A DNA stretch of 64,000 nt from Amblyomma americanum (taxonomy: Eukaryota; Arthropoda; Arachnida; Ixodida; Ixodidae), in the NCBI RefSeq assembly GCF_052857255.1, contig NW_027526726.1, positions 1-64,000 on the forward strand, given 5' to 3'. This document shows, one piece after another, positions 38,001 to 52,469 of the stretch; positions within the stretch are counted from its first letter, which is position 1, and every line of letters begins with the position of its first letter. The notes under the pieces are model-generated. The model saw only the letters and a program-made list of their open reading frames with translations, did not search any database and was not told the origin of the DNA. A program made the translations under genes and the position numbers.

Positions 38001-40970
38001 CTCTTATAACTGCGCGAAAAGCATGTATTCGTGCTTAATACAACGAAACAAGCTGTTTTACACCAAAACGAGCTAGATCTGAACACATCGGTTTTACAAG
38101 TGTCCCTGTGACACGCGTCAAAACTTTTTCTCTTGTAACTGCGCGAAAAGCACGTATTCTTGCTTAATACAGCGAAACAAGCTGTTTTAGACAGAAACGA
38201 GCTAAATCTGAACACATCGGTTTTACAAGTGTCCCTGTGACACGCGTCAAAACTTTTTCTCTTATACCTGCGCGAAAAGCATGTATTCGTGCTTAATACA
38301 GCGAAACTTGCTGTTTTAGACCGAAACGAGCTAAATCTGAACACATCGGTTTTACTAGTGTCCCTGTGACAGGCGTCACAACCTTTTCTCTTATAACTGC
38401 GCGAAAAGCATGTATTCTTGCTTAATACAGCGAAACAAGGTGTTTTAGACCGAAACGAGCTAAATCTGAACACATAGGTTTTACTAGTGTCCCTGTGACA
38501 CGCGTCACAACCTTTTCTCTTATAACTGCGCGAAAAGCATGTATTCTTGCTTAATACAGCGAAACAAGCTGTTTTAGACCGAAACGAGTTAAATCACAAC
38601 ACATCGGTTTTACAAGTGTTCCTCTGATACGCGTCAAAACGTTTTCTCCTATAACTGCGCGAAAAGCATGTATTCGTGCTTATTACAGCGAAACAAGCTG
38701 TTTTAGACCGAAACGAGCTAAATCGCAACACATCGGTTTTACAAGTGTTCCTCTGATACGCGTCAAAACTTTTTTCTCTTATAACTGCGCGAAAAGCATG
38801 TATTCGTGCTTAGTTCAACGAAACAAGCTGTTTTAGACCGAAACGAGGTAAATCTGAGCACATCGGTTTCACAAGTGTCCCTGTGACACGCGTCAAAACT
38901 TTTTCTCTTATAACTGCGCGAAAAGCACGTATTCTTGCTTAATACAGCGAAACAAGCTGTTTTAGACCGAAACGAGCTAAATCACAACACATATGTTTTA
39001 CAAGTGTCCCTGTGACACGCGTCAAAACTTTTTCTCTTATAACTGCGCGAAAAGCATGTATTCTTGCTTAATACAGCGAAACAAGCTGTTTTAGACCGAA
39101 ACGAGCTAAATCACAACACATCGGTTTTACAAGTGTTATTCTGATACGCGTCAAAACTTTTTCTCTTATAACTGCGCGAAAAGCATGTATTCTTGCTTAA
39201 TACAACGAAACAAGCTGTTTTAGACCGAAACGAGCTAAATCACAACACATCGGTTTTACAAGTGTCCCTGTAACACGCGTCAAAACTTTTTCTCTTATAA
39301 CTGCGCGAAAAGCATGTATTCTTGCTTAATACAGCGAAACAAGCTGTTTTAGACCGAAACGAGCTAAATCGCAACACATCGGTTTTACAAGTGTTCCTCT
39401 GACACGCGTCAAAACTTTTTTCTCTTATAACTGCGCGAAAAGCATGTATTCGTGCTTAGTTCAACGAAACAAGCTGTTTTAGACCGAAACGAGGTAAATC
39501 TGAACACATCGGTTTTACAAGTGTCCCTGTGACACGCGTCAAAACTTTTTCTCTTATAACTGCGCGAAAAGCATGTATTCTTGCTTAATACAGCGAAACA
39601 AGCTGTTTTAGACCGAAACGAGCTAAATCACAACACATCGGTTTTACAAGTGTTCCTCTGATACGCGTCTAAACTTTTTCTCTTATAACTGCGCGAAAAG
39701 CATGTATTTGTGCTTAATACAACGAAACAAGCTGTTTTAGATCGAAACGAGGTAAATCTGAACACATCGGTTTTACAAGTGTCCCTGTGACACGCGTCAA
39801 AACATTTTCTCTTATAACTGCGCGAAAAGCATGTATTCTTGCTTAATACAACGAAACAAGCTGTTTTAGACCGAAACGAGCTAAATCACAACACATCGGT
39901 TTTACAAGTGTTCCTCTGATACGCGTCAAAACTTTTTTCTCTTATAACTGCGCGAAAAGCATGTATTCGTGCTTAGTCTAACGAAACAAGCTGTTTTAGA
40001 CCGAAACGTGGTAAATCTGAACACATCGGTTTTACAAGTGTCCCTGTGACATGCCTTTAAAACTTTTTCTCTTATAACTGCGCGAAAAGCATGTATTCCT
40101 GCTTAATACAGCGAAACAAGCTGTTTTAGACCGAAACGAGCTAAATCTGAACACATCGGTTTTACAAGTGTCCCTGTGACACGCGTCAAAACTTTTTCTC
40201 TTATAACTGCGCGAAAAGCATGTATTCTTGCTTAATACAGCGAAACAAGCTGTTTTAGACCAAAACGAGCTAAATCACAACACATCGGTTTTACAAGTGT
40301 TCCTCTGATACGTTTCTAAACTTTTTCTCTTATAACTGCGCGAAACGCATGTATTCGTGCTTAATACAACGAAACAAGTTGTTTTAGACCGAAACAAGGT
40401 AAATCACAACACATCGGTTTTACAAGTGTTCCTCTGATACGCGTCAAAACTTTTTCTCTTATAACTGCGCGAAAAGCATGTATTCTTGCTTAATACAAAG
40501 AAACAAGCTGTTTTAGACCGAAACGAGCTAAATCGCAACACATCGGTTTTACAAGTGTTCCTCTGATACGCGTCAAAACTTTTTTCTCTTATAACTGCGC
40601 GAAAAGCATGTATTCATGCTTAGTTCAACGAAACAAGCTGTTTTAGACCGAAACGAGGTAAATCTGAGCACATCTGTTTCACAAGTGTCCCTGTGACACG
40701 CGTCAAAACTTTTTGTCTTATAACTGCGCGAAAAGCATGTATTCTTGCTTACTACAGCGAAACAAGCTGTTTTAGACCGAAACGAGCTAAATCACAACAC
40801 ATCGGTTTTACAAGTGTTCCTCTGATACGCGTCAAAACTTTTTTTCTTATAACTGCGCGAAAAGCATGTATTCTTGCTTAATACAACGAAACAAGCTGTT
40901 TTAGACCGAAACGAGCTAAATCACAACACATCGGTTTTACAAGTGTTCCTCTGATACGCGTCTAAACTTT
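38000..40970. repeat. HOR-5 copy 2 (2972-bp period)
   Basis: The TTTTTGTCTT monomer at 37.74 kb recurs at 40.71 kb (2972 bp), and the ACTAGTG/CACAACC pair at 38.4 kb recurs at 41.37 kb. The copy also contains CATATG in place of CATCGG near 38990, a private change. Confidence 0.78.
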
Positions 40971-43900
40971 TTCTCTTATAACTGCGCGAAAAGCATGTAT
41001 TCGTGCTTAATACAACGAAACAAGCTGTTTTACACCAAAACGAGCTAGATCTGAACACATCGGTTTTACAAGTGTCCCTGTAACACGCGTCAAAATTTTT
41101 TCTCTTGTAACTGCGCGAAAAGCACGTATTCTTGCTTAATACAGCGAAACAAGCTGTTTTAGACAGAAACGAGCTAAATCTGAACACATCGGTTTTACAA
41201 GTGTCCCTGTGACACGCGTCAAACCTTTTTCTCTTATACCTGCGCGAAAAGCATGTATTCGTGCTTAATACAGCGAAACTTGCTGTTTTAGACCGAAACG
41301 AGCTTAATCTGAACACATCGGTTTTACTAGTGTCCCTGTGACACGCGTCACAACCTTTTCTCTTATAACTGCGCGAAAAGCATGTATTCTTGCTTAATAC
41401 AGCGAAACAAGCTGTTTTAGACCGAAACGAGCTAAATCTGAACACATCGGTTTTACTAGTGTCCCTGTGACACGCGTCACAACCTTTTCTCTTATAACTG
41501 CGCGAAAAGCATGTATTCTTGCTTAATACAGCGAAACAAGCTGTTTTAGACCGAAACGAGTTAAATCACAACACATCGGTTTTACAAGTGTTCCTCTGAT
41601 ACGCGTCAAAACTTTTTCTCCTATAAGTGCGCGAAAAGCATGTATTCGTGCTTATTACAGCGAAACAAGCTGTTTTAGACCGAAACGAGCTAAATCGCAA
41701 AACATCAGTTTTACAAGTGTTCCTCTGATACGCGTCAAAACTTTTTTCTCTTATAACTGCGCGAAAAGCATGTATTCGTGCTTAGTTCAACGAAACAAGC
41801 TGTTTTAGACCGAAACGAGGTAAATCTGAGCACATCGGTTTCACAAGTGTCCCTGTGACACGCGTCAAAACTTTTTCTCTTATAACTGCGCGAAAAGCAC
41901 GTATTCTTGCTTAATACAGCGAAAAAAGCTGTTTTAGACCGAAACGAGCTAAATCACAACACATCGGTTTTACAAGTGTCCCTGTGACACGCGTCAAAAC
42001 TTTTTCTCTTATAACTGCGCGAAAAGCATGTATTCTTGCTTAATACAGCGAAACAAGCTGTTTTAGACCGAAACGAGCTAAATCACAACACATCGGTTTT
42101 ACAAGTGTTATTCTGATACGCGTCAAAACTTTTTCTCTTATAACTGCGCGAAAAGCATGTATTCTTGCTTAATACAACGAAACAAGCTGTTTTAGACCGA
42201 AACGAGCTAAATTTGAACACATCGGTTTTACAAGTGTCCCTGTAACACGCGTCAAAACTTTTTCTCTTATAACTGCGCGAAAAGCATGTATTCTTGCTTA
42301 ATACAGCGAAACAAGCTGTTTTAGACCGAAACGAGCTAAATCGCAACACATCGGTTTTACAAGTGTTCCTCTGACACGCGTCAAAACTTTTTTCTCTTAT
42401 AACTGCGCGAAAAGCATGTATTCGTGCTTAGTTCAACGAAACAAGCTGTTTTAGACCGAAACGAGGTAAATCTGAACACATCGGTTTTACAAGTGTCCCT
42501 GTGACACGCGTCAAAACTTTTTCTCTTATAACTGCGCGAAAAGCATGTATTCTTGCTTAATACAACGAAACAAGCTGTTTTAGACCGAAACGAGCTAAAT
42601 CACAACACATCGGTTTTACAAGTGTTCCTCTGATACGCGTCAAAACTTTTTTCTCTTATAACTGCGCGAAAAGCATGTATTCGTGCTTAGTCTAACGAAA
42701 CAAGCTGTTTTAGACCGAAACGTGGTAAATCTGAACACATCGGTTTTACAAGTGTCCCTGTGACATGCCTTTAAAACTTTTTCTCTTATAACTGCGCGAA
42801 AAGCATGTATTCCTGCTTAATACAGCGAAACAAGCTGTTTTAGACCGAAACGAGCTAAATCACAACACATCGGTTTTACAAGTGTTCCTCTGATACGCGT
42901 CAAAACTTTTTTTCTTATAACTGCGCGAAAAGCATGTATTCTTGCTTAATACAACGAAACAAGCTGTTTTAGACCGAAACGAGCTAAATCACAACACATC
43001 GGTTTTACAAGTGTTCCTCTGATACGCGTCTAAACTTTTTCTCTTATAACTGCGCGAAAAGCATGTATTCGTGCTTAATACAACGAAACAAGCTGTTTTA
43101 CACCAAAACGAGCTAGATCTGAACACATCGGTTTTACAAGTGTCCCTGTAACACGCGTCAAAATTTTTTCTCTTGTAACTGCGCGAAAAGCACGTATTCT
43201 TGCTTAATACAGCGAAACAAGCTGTTTTAGACAGAAACGAGCTAAATCTGAACACATCGGTTTTACAAGTGTCCCTGTGACACGCGTCAAACCTTTTTCT
43301 CTTATACCTGCGCGAAAAGCATGTATTCGTGCTTAATACAGCGAAACTTGCTGTTTTAGACCGAAACGAGCTTAATCTGAACACATCGGTTTTACTAGTG
43401 TCCCTGTGACACGCGTCACAACCTTTTCTCTTATAACTGCGCGAAAAGCATGTATTCTTGCTTAATACAGCGAAACAAGCTGTTTTAGACCGAAACGAGC
43501 TAAATCTGAACACATCGGTTTTACTAGTGTCCCTGTGACACGCGTCACAACCTTTTCTCTTATAACTGCGCGAAAAGCATGTATTCTTGCTTAATACAGC
43601 GAAACAAGCTGTTTTAGACCGAAACGAGTTAAATCACAACACATCGGTTTTACAAGTGTTCCTCTGATACGCGTCAAAACTTTTTCTCCTATAAGTGCGC
43701 GAAAAGCATGTATTCGTGCTTATTACAGCGAAACAAGCTGTTTTAGACCGAAACGAGCTAAATCGCAAAACATCAGTTTTACAAGTGTTCCTCTGATACG
43801 CGTCAAAACTTTTTTCTCTTATAACTGCGCGAAAAGCATGTATTCGTGCTTAGTTCAACGAAACAAGCTGTTTTAGACCGAAACGAGGTAAATCTGAGCA

Positions 43901-44600
43901 CATCGGTTTCACAAGTGTCCCTGTGACACGCGTCAAAACTTTTTCTCTTATAACTGCGCGAAAAGCACGTATTCTTGCTTAATACAGCGAAACAAGCTGT
44001 TTTAGACCGAAACGAGCTAAATCACAACACATCGGTTTTACAAGTGTCCCTGTGACACGCGTCAAAACTTTTTCTCTTATAACTGCGCGAAAAGCATGTA
44101 TTCTTGCTTAATACAGCGAAACAAGCTGTTTTAGACCGAAACGAGCTAAATCACAACACATCGGTTTTACAAGTGTTATTCTGATACGCGTCAAAACTTT
44201 TTCTCTTATAACTGCGCGAAAAGCATGTATTCTTGCTTAATACAACGAAACAAGCTGTTTTAGACCGAAACGAGCTAAATTTGAACACATCGGTTTTACA
44301 AGTGTCCCTGTAACACGCGTCAAAACTTTTTCTCTTATAACTGCGCGAAAAGCATGTATTCTTGCTTAATACAGCGAAACAAGCTGTTTTAGACCGAAAC
44401 GAGCTAAATCGCAACACATCGGTTTTACAAGTGTTCCTCTGACACGCGTCAAAACTTTTTTCTCTTATAACTGCGCGAAAAGCATGTATTCGTGCTTAGT
44501 TCAACGAAACAAGCTGTTTTAGACCGAAACGAGGTAAATCTGAACACATCGGTTTTACAAGTGTCCCTGTGACACGCGTCAAAACTTTTTCTCTTATAAC
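40830..44600. repeat. 2068-bp tandem duplication (shortened HOR-5 copies 3 and 4)
   Basis: Sequence from about 40.83 to 42.5 kb recurs from about 42.90 to 44.57 kb at an offset of 2068 bp. Shared rare variants include GTAACACGCGTCAAAATTTT, CGAGCTTAATC, CTCCTATAAGTGCG and GCAAAACATCAG. The copies are nearly identical; one difference is GCGAAAAAAGC near 41930 versus GCGAAACAAGC at the paired site. The unit is HOR-5 minus 904 bp, seven monomers. Confidence 0.85.
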
Positions 44601-44969
44601 TGCGCGAAAAGCATGTATTCTTGCTTAATACAGCGAAACAAGCTGTTTTAGACCGAAACGAGCTAAATCACAACACATCGGTTTTACAAGTGTTCCTCTG
44701 ATACGCGTCTAAACTTTTTCTCTTATAACTGCGCGAAAAGCATGTATTTGTGCTTAATACAACGAAACAAGCTGTTTTAGACCGAAACGAGGTAAATCTG
44801 AACACATCGGTTTTACAAGTGTCCCTGTGACACGCGTCAAAACTTTTTCTCTTATAACTGCGCGAAAAGCATGTATTCTTGCTTAATACAACGAAACAAG
44901 CTGTTTTAGACCGAAACGAGCTAAATCACAACACATCGGTTTTACAAGTGTTCCTCTGATACGCGTCAA

Positions 44970-47900
44970 AACTTTTTTCTCTTATAACTGCGCGAAAAGC
45001 ATGTATTCGTGCTTAGTCTAACGAAACAAGCTGTTTTAGACCGAAACGTGGTAAATCTGAACACATCGGTTTTACAAGTGTCCCTGTGACATGCCTTTAA
45101 AACTTTTTCTCTTATAACTGCGCGAAAAGCATGTATTCCTGCTTAATACAGCGAAACAAGCTGTTTTAGACCGAAACGAGCTAAATCTGAACACATCGGT
45201 TTTACAAGTGTCCCTGTGACACGCGTCAAAACTTTTTCTCTTATAACTGCGCGAAAAGCATGTATTCTTGCTTAATACAGCGAAACAAGCTGTTTTAGAC
45301 CAAAACGAGCTAAATCACAACACATCGGTTTTACAAGTGTTCCTCTGATACGCGTCAAAACTTTTTCTCTTATAACTGCGCGAAAAGCATGTATTCTTGC
45401 TTAATACAACGAAACAAGCTGTTTTAGACCGAAACGAGCTAAATCACAACACATCGGTTTTACAAGTGTTTCTCTGATACGCGTCAAAACTTTTTTCTCT
45501 TATAACTGCGCGAAAAGCATGTATTCGTGCTTAGTTCAACGAAACAAGCTGTTTTAGACCGAAACGAGGTAAATCTGAACACATTGGTTTTACAAGTGTT
45601 CCTCTGATACGCGTCAAAACTTTTTCTCTGATAACTGCGCGAAAAGAATGTATTCTTGCTTAGTTCAACGAAACAAGCTGTTTTAGACCGAAACGAGGTA
45701 AATCTGAGCACATCTGTTTCACAAGTGTCCCTGTGACACGCGTCAAAACTTTTTGTCTTATAACTGCGCGAAAAGAATGTATTCTTGCTTAATACAACGA
45801 AACAAGCTGTTTTAGACCGAAACGAGCCAAATCACAACACATCGGTATTACAATTGTTCCACGTGATACTAGTCAAAACTTTTTCGCTAATAACTGCGCG
45901 AAAAGCATGTATTCTTGTTAATACAGCGAAACAAGCTGTTTTAGACCAAAACGAGCTAAATCACAACACATCGGTTTTACAAGTGTTCCTTTGATACGCG
46001 TCAAAACTTTTTCTCTTATAACTGCGCGAAAAGCATGTATTTTTGCTTAATACAACGAAACAAGCTGTTTTAGATCGAAACGAGCTAAATCACAACACAT
46101 CGGTTTTACTAGTGTTCCTCTGATACGCGTCTAAACATTTTCTCTTATAACTGCGCGAAAAGCATGTATTCGTGCTTAATACAACGAAACAAGCTGTTTT
46201 ACACCAAAACGAGCTAGATCTGAAAACCTCGGTTTTACAAGTGTCCCTGTGACACGCGTCAAAACTTTTCATCTTATAACTACGCGAAAAGCACGTTTTC
46301 TTGCTTAATACAGCGAAACAAGCTGTTTTAGACCAAAACGAGCTAAATCACAACACATCGGTTTTACAAGTCTTCCTCTGATACGCGTCAAAACTTTTTT
46401 CTCTTATAACTGCGCGAAAAGCATGTATTCGTGCTTAATACAACGAAACAAGTTGTTTTAGACCGAAACGAGCTAAATTTGAACACATCGGTTTTACAAG
46501 TGTCCCTGTGACACGCGTCAAAACTTTTTCTCTTATAACTGCGCGAAAAGCATGTATTCTTGCTTAATACAACGAAACAAGCTGTTTTAGACCGAAACGA
46601 GCTAAATCACAACACATCGGTTTTACAAGTGTTCCTCTGATACGCGTCAAAACTTTTTTCTCTTATAACTGCGCGAAAAGCATGTATTCGTGCTTAGTCT
46701 AACGAAACAAGCTGTTTTAGACCGAAACGTGGTAAATCTGAACACATCGGTTTTACAAGTGTCCCTGTGACATGCCTTTAAAGCTTTTTCTCTTATAACT
46801 GCGCGAAAAGCATGTATTCCTGCTTAATACAGCGAAACAAGCTGTTTTAGACCGAAACGAGCTAAATCTGAACACATCGGTTTTACAAGTGTCCCTGTGA
46901 CACGCGTCAAAACTTTTTCTCTTATAACTGCGCGAAAAGCATGTATTCCTGCTTAATACAGCGAAACAAGCTGTTTTAGACCAAAACAAGCTAAATCACA
47001 ACACATCGGTTTTACAAGTGTTCCTCTGATACGTTTCTAAACTTTTTCTCTTATAACTGCGCGAAAAGCATGTATTCGTGCTTAATACAACGAAACAAGC
47101 TGTTTTAGACCGAAACAAGGTAAATCACAACACATCGGTTTTACAAGTGTTCCTCTGATACGCGTCAAAACTTTTTCTCTTATAACTGCGCGAAAAGCAT
47201 GTATTCTTGCTTAATACAAAGAAACAAGCTGTTTTAGACCGAAACTAGCTAAATCGCAACACATCGGTTTTACAAGTGTTCCTCTGATACGCGTCAAAAC
47301 TTTTTTCTCTTATAACTGCGCGAAAAGCATGTATTCATGCTTAGTTCAACGAAACAAGCTGTTTTAGACCGAAACGAGGTAAATCTGAGCACATCTGTTT
47401 CACAAGTGTCCCTGTGACACGCGTCAAAACTTTTTGTCTTATAACTGCGCGAAAAGCATGTATTCTTGCTTACTACAGCGAAACAAGCTGTTTTAGACCG
47501 AAACGAGCTAAATCACAACACATCGGTTTTACAAGTGTTCCTCTGATACGCGTCAAAACTTTTTTTCTTATAACTGCGCGAAAAGCATGTATTCTTGCTT
47601 AATACAACGAAACAAGCTGTTTTAGACCGAAACGAGCTAAATCACAACACATCGGTTTTACAAGTGTTCCTCTGATACGCGTCTAAACTTTTTCTCTTAT
47701 AACTGCGCGAAAAGCATGTATTCGTGCTTAATACAACGAAACAAGCTGTTTTACACCAAAACGAGCTAGATCTGAACACATCGGTTTTACAAGTGTCCCT
47801 GTGACACGCGTCAAAACTTTTTCTCTTATAACTGCGCGAAAAGCATGTATTCTTGCTTAATACAGCGAAACAAGCTGTTTTAGACCAAAACGAGCTAAAT

Positions 47901-48600
47901 CACAACACATCGGTTTTACAAGTGTTCCTCTGATACGCGTCAAAACTTTTTCTCTTATAACTGCGCGAAAAGCATGTATTCTTGCTTAATACAACGAAAC
48001 AAGCTGTTTTAGACCGAAACGAGCTAAATCACAACACATCGGTTTTACAAGTGTTTCTCTGATACGCGTCAAAACTTTTTTCTCTTATAACTGCGCGAAA
48101 AGCATGTATTCGTGCTTAGTTCAACGAAACAAGCTGTTTTAGACCGAAACGAGGTAAATCTGAACACATTGGTTTTACAAGTGTTCCTCTGATACGCGTC
48201 AAAACTTTTTCTCTGATAACTGCGCGAAAAGAATGTATTCTTGCTTAGTTCAACGAAACAAGCTGTTTTAGACCGAAACGAGGTAAATCTGGGCACATCT
48301 GTTTCACAAGTGTCTCTGTGACACGCGTCAAAACTTTTTGTCTTATAACTGCGCGAAAAGAATGTATTCTTGCTTAATACAACGAAACAAGCTGTTTTAG
48401 ACCGAAACGAGCCAAATCACAACACATCGGTATTACAATTGTTCCACGTAATACTCGTCAAAACTTTTTCGCTAATAACTGCGCGAAAAACATGTATTCT
48501 TGTTAATACAGCGAAACAAGCTGTTTTAGACCAAAACGAGCTAAATCACAACACATCGGTTTTACAAGTGTTCCTTTGATACGCGTCAAAACTTTTTCTC
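44970..48600. repeat. 11.1-kb segmental duplication, left arm
   Basis: The CGTGCTTAGTCTAACG variant at 45008 recurs at 56124, and the monomers at 45484, 47414 and 48069 recur at 56600, 58530 and 59185, all at exactly 11116 bp. Rare variants shared by both arms include ATTACAATTGTTCC, GAATGTATTCTTGCTTAG and CTTGTTAATACAGCG. Internal differences exist near 46-48 kb because each arm also recombined with the 4782-bp unit. Confidence 0.75.
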
Positions 48601-51600
48601 TTATAACTGCGCGAAAAGCATGTATTTTTGCTTAATACAACGAAACAAGCTGTTTTAGACCGAAACGAGCTAAATCACAACACATCGGTTTTACTAGTGT
48701 TCCTCTGATACGCGTCTAAACTTTTTCTCTTATAACTGCGCGAAAAGCATGTATTCGTGCTTAATACAACGAAACAAGCTGTTTTACACCAAAACGAGCT
48801 AGATCTGAACACCTCGGTTTTACAAGTGTCCCTGTGACACGCGTCAAAACTTTTTATCTTATAACTACGCGAAAAGCACGTTTTCTTGCTTAATACAGCG
48901 AAACAAGCTGTTTTAGACCAAAACGAGCTAAATCACAACACATCGGTTTTACAAGTCTTCCTCTGATACGCGTCAAAACTTTTTTCTCTTATAACTGCGC
49001 GAAAAGCATGTATTCGTGCTTAATACAACGAAACAAGTTGTTTTAGACCGAAACGAGCTAAATTTGAACACATCGGTTTTACAAGTGTCCCTGTGACACG
49101 CGTCAAAACTTTTTCTCTTATAACTGCGCGAAAAGAATGTATTCTTGCTTAATACAGCGAAACAAGTTGTTTTAGACCGAAACGAGCTAAATCACAACAC
49201 ATCGGTTTTACAAGTGTTCCTCTGATACGCGTCAAAACTTTTTCTCTTATAACTGCGCGAAAAGCATGTATTCTTGCTTAATACAAAGAAACAAGCTGTT
49301 TTAGACCGAAACGAGCTAAATCGCAACACATCGGTTTCACAAGTGTCCCTGTGACACGCGTCAAAACTTTTTGTCTTATAACTGCGCGAAAAGCATGTAT
49401 TCTTGCTTACTACAGCGAAACAAGCTGTTTTAGACCGAAACGAGCTAAATCACAACACATCGGTTTTACAAGTGTTCCTCTGATAAGCGTCAAAACTTTT
49501 TTTCTTATAACTGCGCGAAAAGCACGTATTCTTGCTTAATACAACGAAACAAGCTGTTTTAAACCGAAACGAGCTAAATCACAACACATCGGTTTTACAA
49601 GTGTCCCTGTGACACGCGTCAAAACTTTTTCTCTTATAACTGCGCGAAAAGCATGTATTCTTGCTTAATACAGCGAAACAAGCTGTTTTAGACCGAAACG
49701 AGCTAAATCGCAACACATCGGTTTTACAAGTGTTCCTCTGACACGCGTCAAAACTTTTTTCTCTTATAACTGCGCGAAAAGCATGTATTCGTGCTTAGTT
49801 CAACGAAACAAGCTGTTTTAGACCGAAACGAGGTAAAACTGAACACATCGGTTTTACAAGTGTCCCTGTGACACGCGTCAAAACTTTTTCTCTTATAACT
49901 GCGCGAAAAGCATGTATTCTTGCTTAATACAGCGAAACAAGCTGTTTTAGACCGAAACGAGCTAAATCACAACACATCGGTTTTACAAGTGTTCCTCTGA
50001 TACGCGTCTAAACTTTTTCTCTTATAACTGCGCGAAAAGCATGTATTCGTGCTTAATACAACGAAACAAGCTGTTTTAGACCGAAACGAGGTAAATCTGA
50101 ACACATCGGTTTTACAAGTGTCCCTGTGACACGCGTCAAAACTTTTTCTCTTACAACTGCGCGAAAAGCATGTATTCTTGCTTATACAACGAAACAAGCT
50201 GTTTTAGACCGAAACGAGCTAAATCACAACACATCGGTTTTACAAGTGTTCCTCTGATACGCGTCAAAACTTTTTTCTCTTATAACTGCGCGAAAAGCAT
50301 GTATTCGTGCTTAGTCTAACGAAACAAGCTGTTTTAGACCGAAACGTGGTAAATCTGAACACATCGGTTTTACAAGTGTCCCTGTGACATGCCTTTAAAA
50401 CTTTTTCTCTTATAACTGCGCGAAAAGCATGTATTCCTGCTTAATACAGCGAAACAAGCTGTTTTAGACCGAAACGAGCTAAATCTGAACACATCGGTTT
50501 TACAAGTGTCCCTGTGACACGCGTCAAAACTTTTTCTCTTATAACTGCGCGAAAAGCATGTATTCTTGCTTAATACAGCGAAACAAGCTGTTTTAGACCA
50601 AAACCAGCTAAATCACAGCACATCGGTTTTACAAGCGTTCCTCTGATACGCGTCAAAACTTTTCCTCTTATAACTGCGCGAAAAGCATGTATTCTTGCTT
50701 AATACAACGAAACAAGCTGTTTTAGACCGAAGCGAGCTCAATCACAACACATCGGTTTTACAAGTGTTTCTCTGATACGCGTCAAAACTTTTTTCTCATA
50801 TAACTGCGCGAAAAGCATGTATTCGTGCTTTTGTCAACGAAACAAGCTGTTTTACACCGAAACGAGGTAAATCTGAACACATCGGTTTTACAAGTGTTCC
50901 TGTGACACGCGTCTAAACTTTTTCTCTTATAACTGCGCGAAAAGCATGTATTCGTGCTTAATACAACGAAACAAGCTGTTTTACACCAAAACGAGCTAAA
51001 TTTGAACACATCGGTTTTACAAGTGTCCCTGTGACACGCGTCAAAACTTTTTCTCTTATAACTGCGCGAAAAGCATGTATTCGTGCTTAGTCTAACGAAA
51101 CAAGCTGTTTTAGACCGAAACGTGGTAAATCTGAACACATCGAGTTTACACGTGTCCCTGTGACACGCGTCAAAACTTTTTCTCTTATAACTGCGCGAAA
51201 AGCACGTATTCTTGCTTAATACAGCGAAACAAGCTGTTTTAGACCGAAACGAGCTAAATCACAACACATCGGTTTTACAAGTGTTCCTCTGATACGCGTC
51301 AAAACTTTTTTTCTCTTATAACTGCGCGAAAAGCATGTATTCGTGCTTAGTCTAACGGAACAAGCTGTTTTAGACCGAAACGTGGTAAATCTGAACACAT
51401 CGGTTTTACAAGTGTCCCTGTGACATGCCTTTAAAACTTTTTCTCTTATAACTGCGCGAAAAGCATGTATTCCTGCTTAATACAGCGAAACAAGCTGTTT
51501 TAGACCGAAACGAGCTAAATCTGAACACATCGGTTTTACAAGTGTCCCTGTGACACGCGTCAAAACTTTTTCTCTTATAACTGCGCGAAAAGCATGTATT

Positions 51601-52325
51601 CTTGCTTAATACAGCGAAACAAGCTGTTTTAGACCAAAACGAGCTAAATCACAACACATCGGTTTTACAAGTGTTCCTCTGATACGCGTCAAAACTTTTT
51701 CTCTTATAACTGCGCGAAAAGCATGTATTCTTGCTTAATACAACGAAACAAGCTGTTTTAGACCGAAACGAGCTAAATCACAACACATCGGTTTTACAAG
51801 TGTTTCTCTGATACGCGTCAACACTTTTTTCTCTTATAACTGCGCGAAAAGCATGTATTCGTGCTTAGTTCAACGAAACAAGCTGTTTTAGACCGAAACG
51901 AGGTAAATCTGAACACATTGGTTTTACAAGTGTTCCTCTGATACGCGTCAAAACTTTTTCTCTGATAACTGCGCGAAAAGAATGTATTCTTGCTTAGTTC
52001 AACGAAACAAGCTGTTTTAGACCGAAACGAGGTAAATCTGAGCACATCTGTTTCACAAGTGTCCCTGTGACACGCGTCAAAACTTTTTGTCTTATAACTG
52101 CGCGAAAAGAATGTATTCTTGCTTAATACAACGAAACAAGCTGTTTTAGACCGAAACGAGCCAAATCACAACACATCGGTATTACAATTGTTCCACGTGA
52201 TACTCGTCAAAACTTTTTCGCTAATAACTGCGCGAAAAGCATGTATTCTTGTTAATACAGCGAAACAAGCTGTTTTAGACCAAAACGAGCTAAATCACAA
52301 CACATCGGTTTTACAAGTGTTCCTC
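47690..52325. repeat. HOR-6 copy 1 (4782-bp period)
   Basis: Landmarks at 48069, 49351, 49967, 50782 and 51818 all recur 4782 bp downstream. The copies differ at only a few bases in the lines I compared: ACACC/ACATC at 48789/53571, GATAAGCG/GATACGCG at about 49485, CAACG/CAAAG at about 49803, TTTCCTC/TTTTCTC at about 50662. Shared private changes include CTTACAACTG, CTTATACAACG and GCTTTTGTCAACG. Confidence 0.85.
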
Positions 52326-52469
52326 TGATACGCGTCAAAACTTTTTCTCTTATAACTGCGCGAAAAGCATGTATTCTTGCTTAATACAAAGAAACAAGCT
52401 GTTTTAGACCGAAACTAGCTAAATCGCAACACATCGGTTTTACAAGTGTTCCTCTGATACGCGTCAAAA

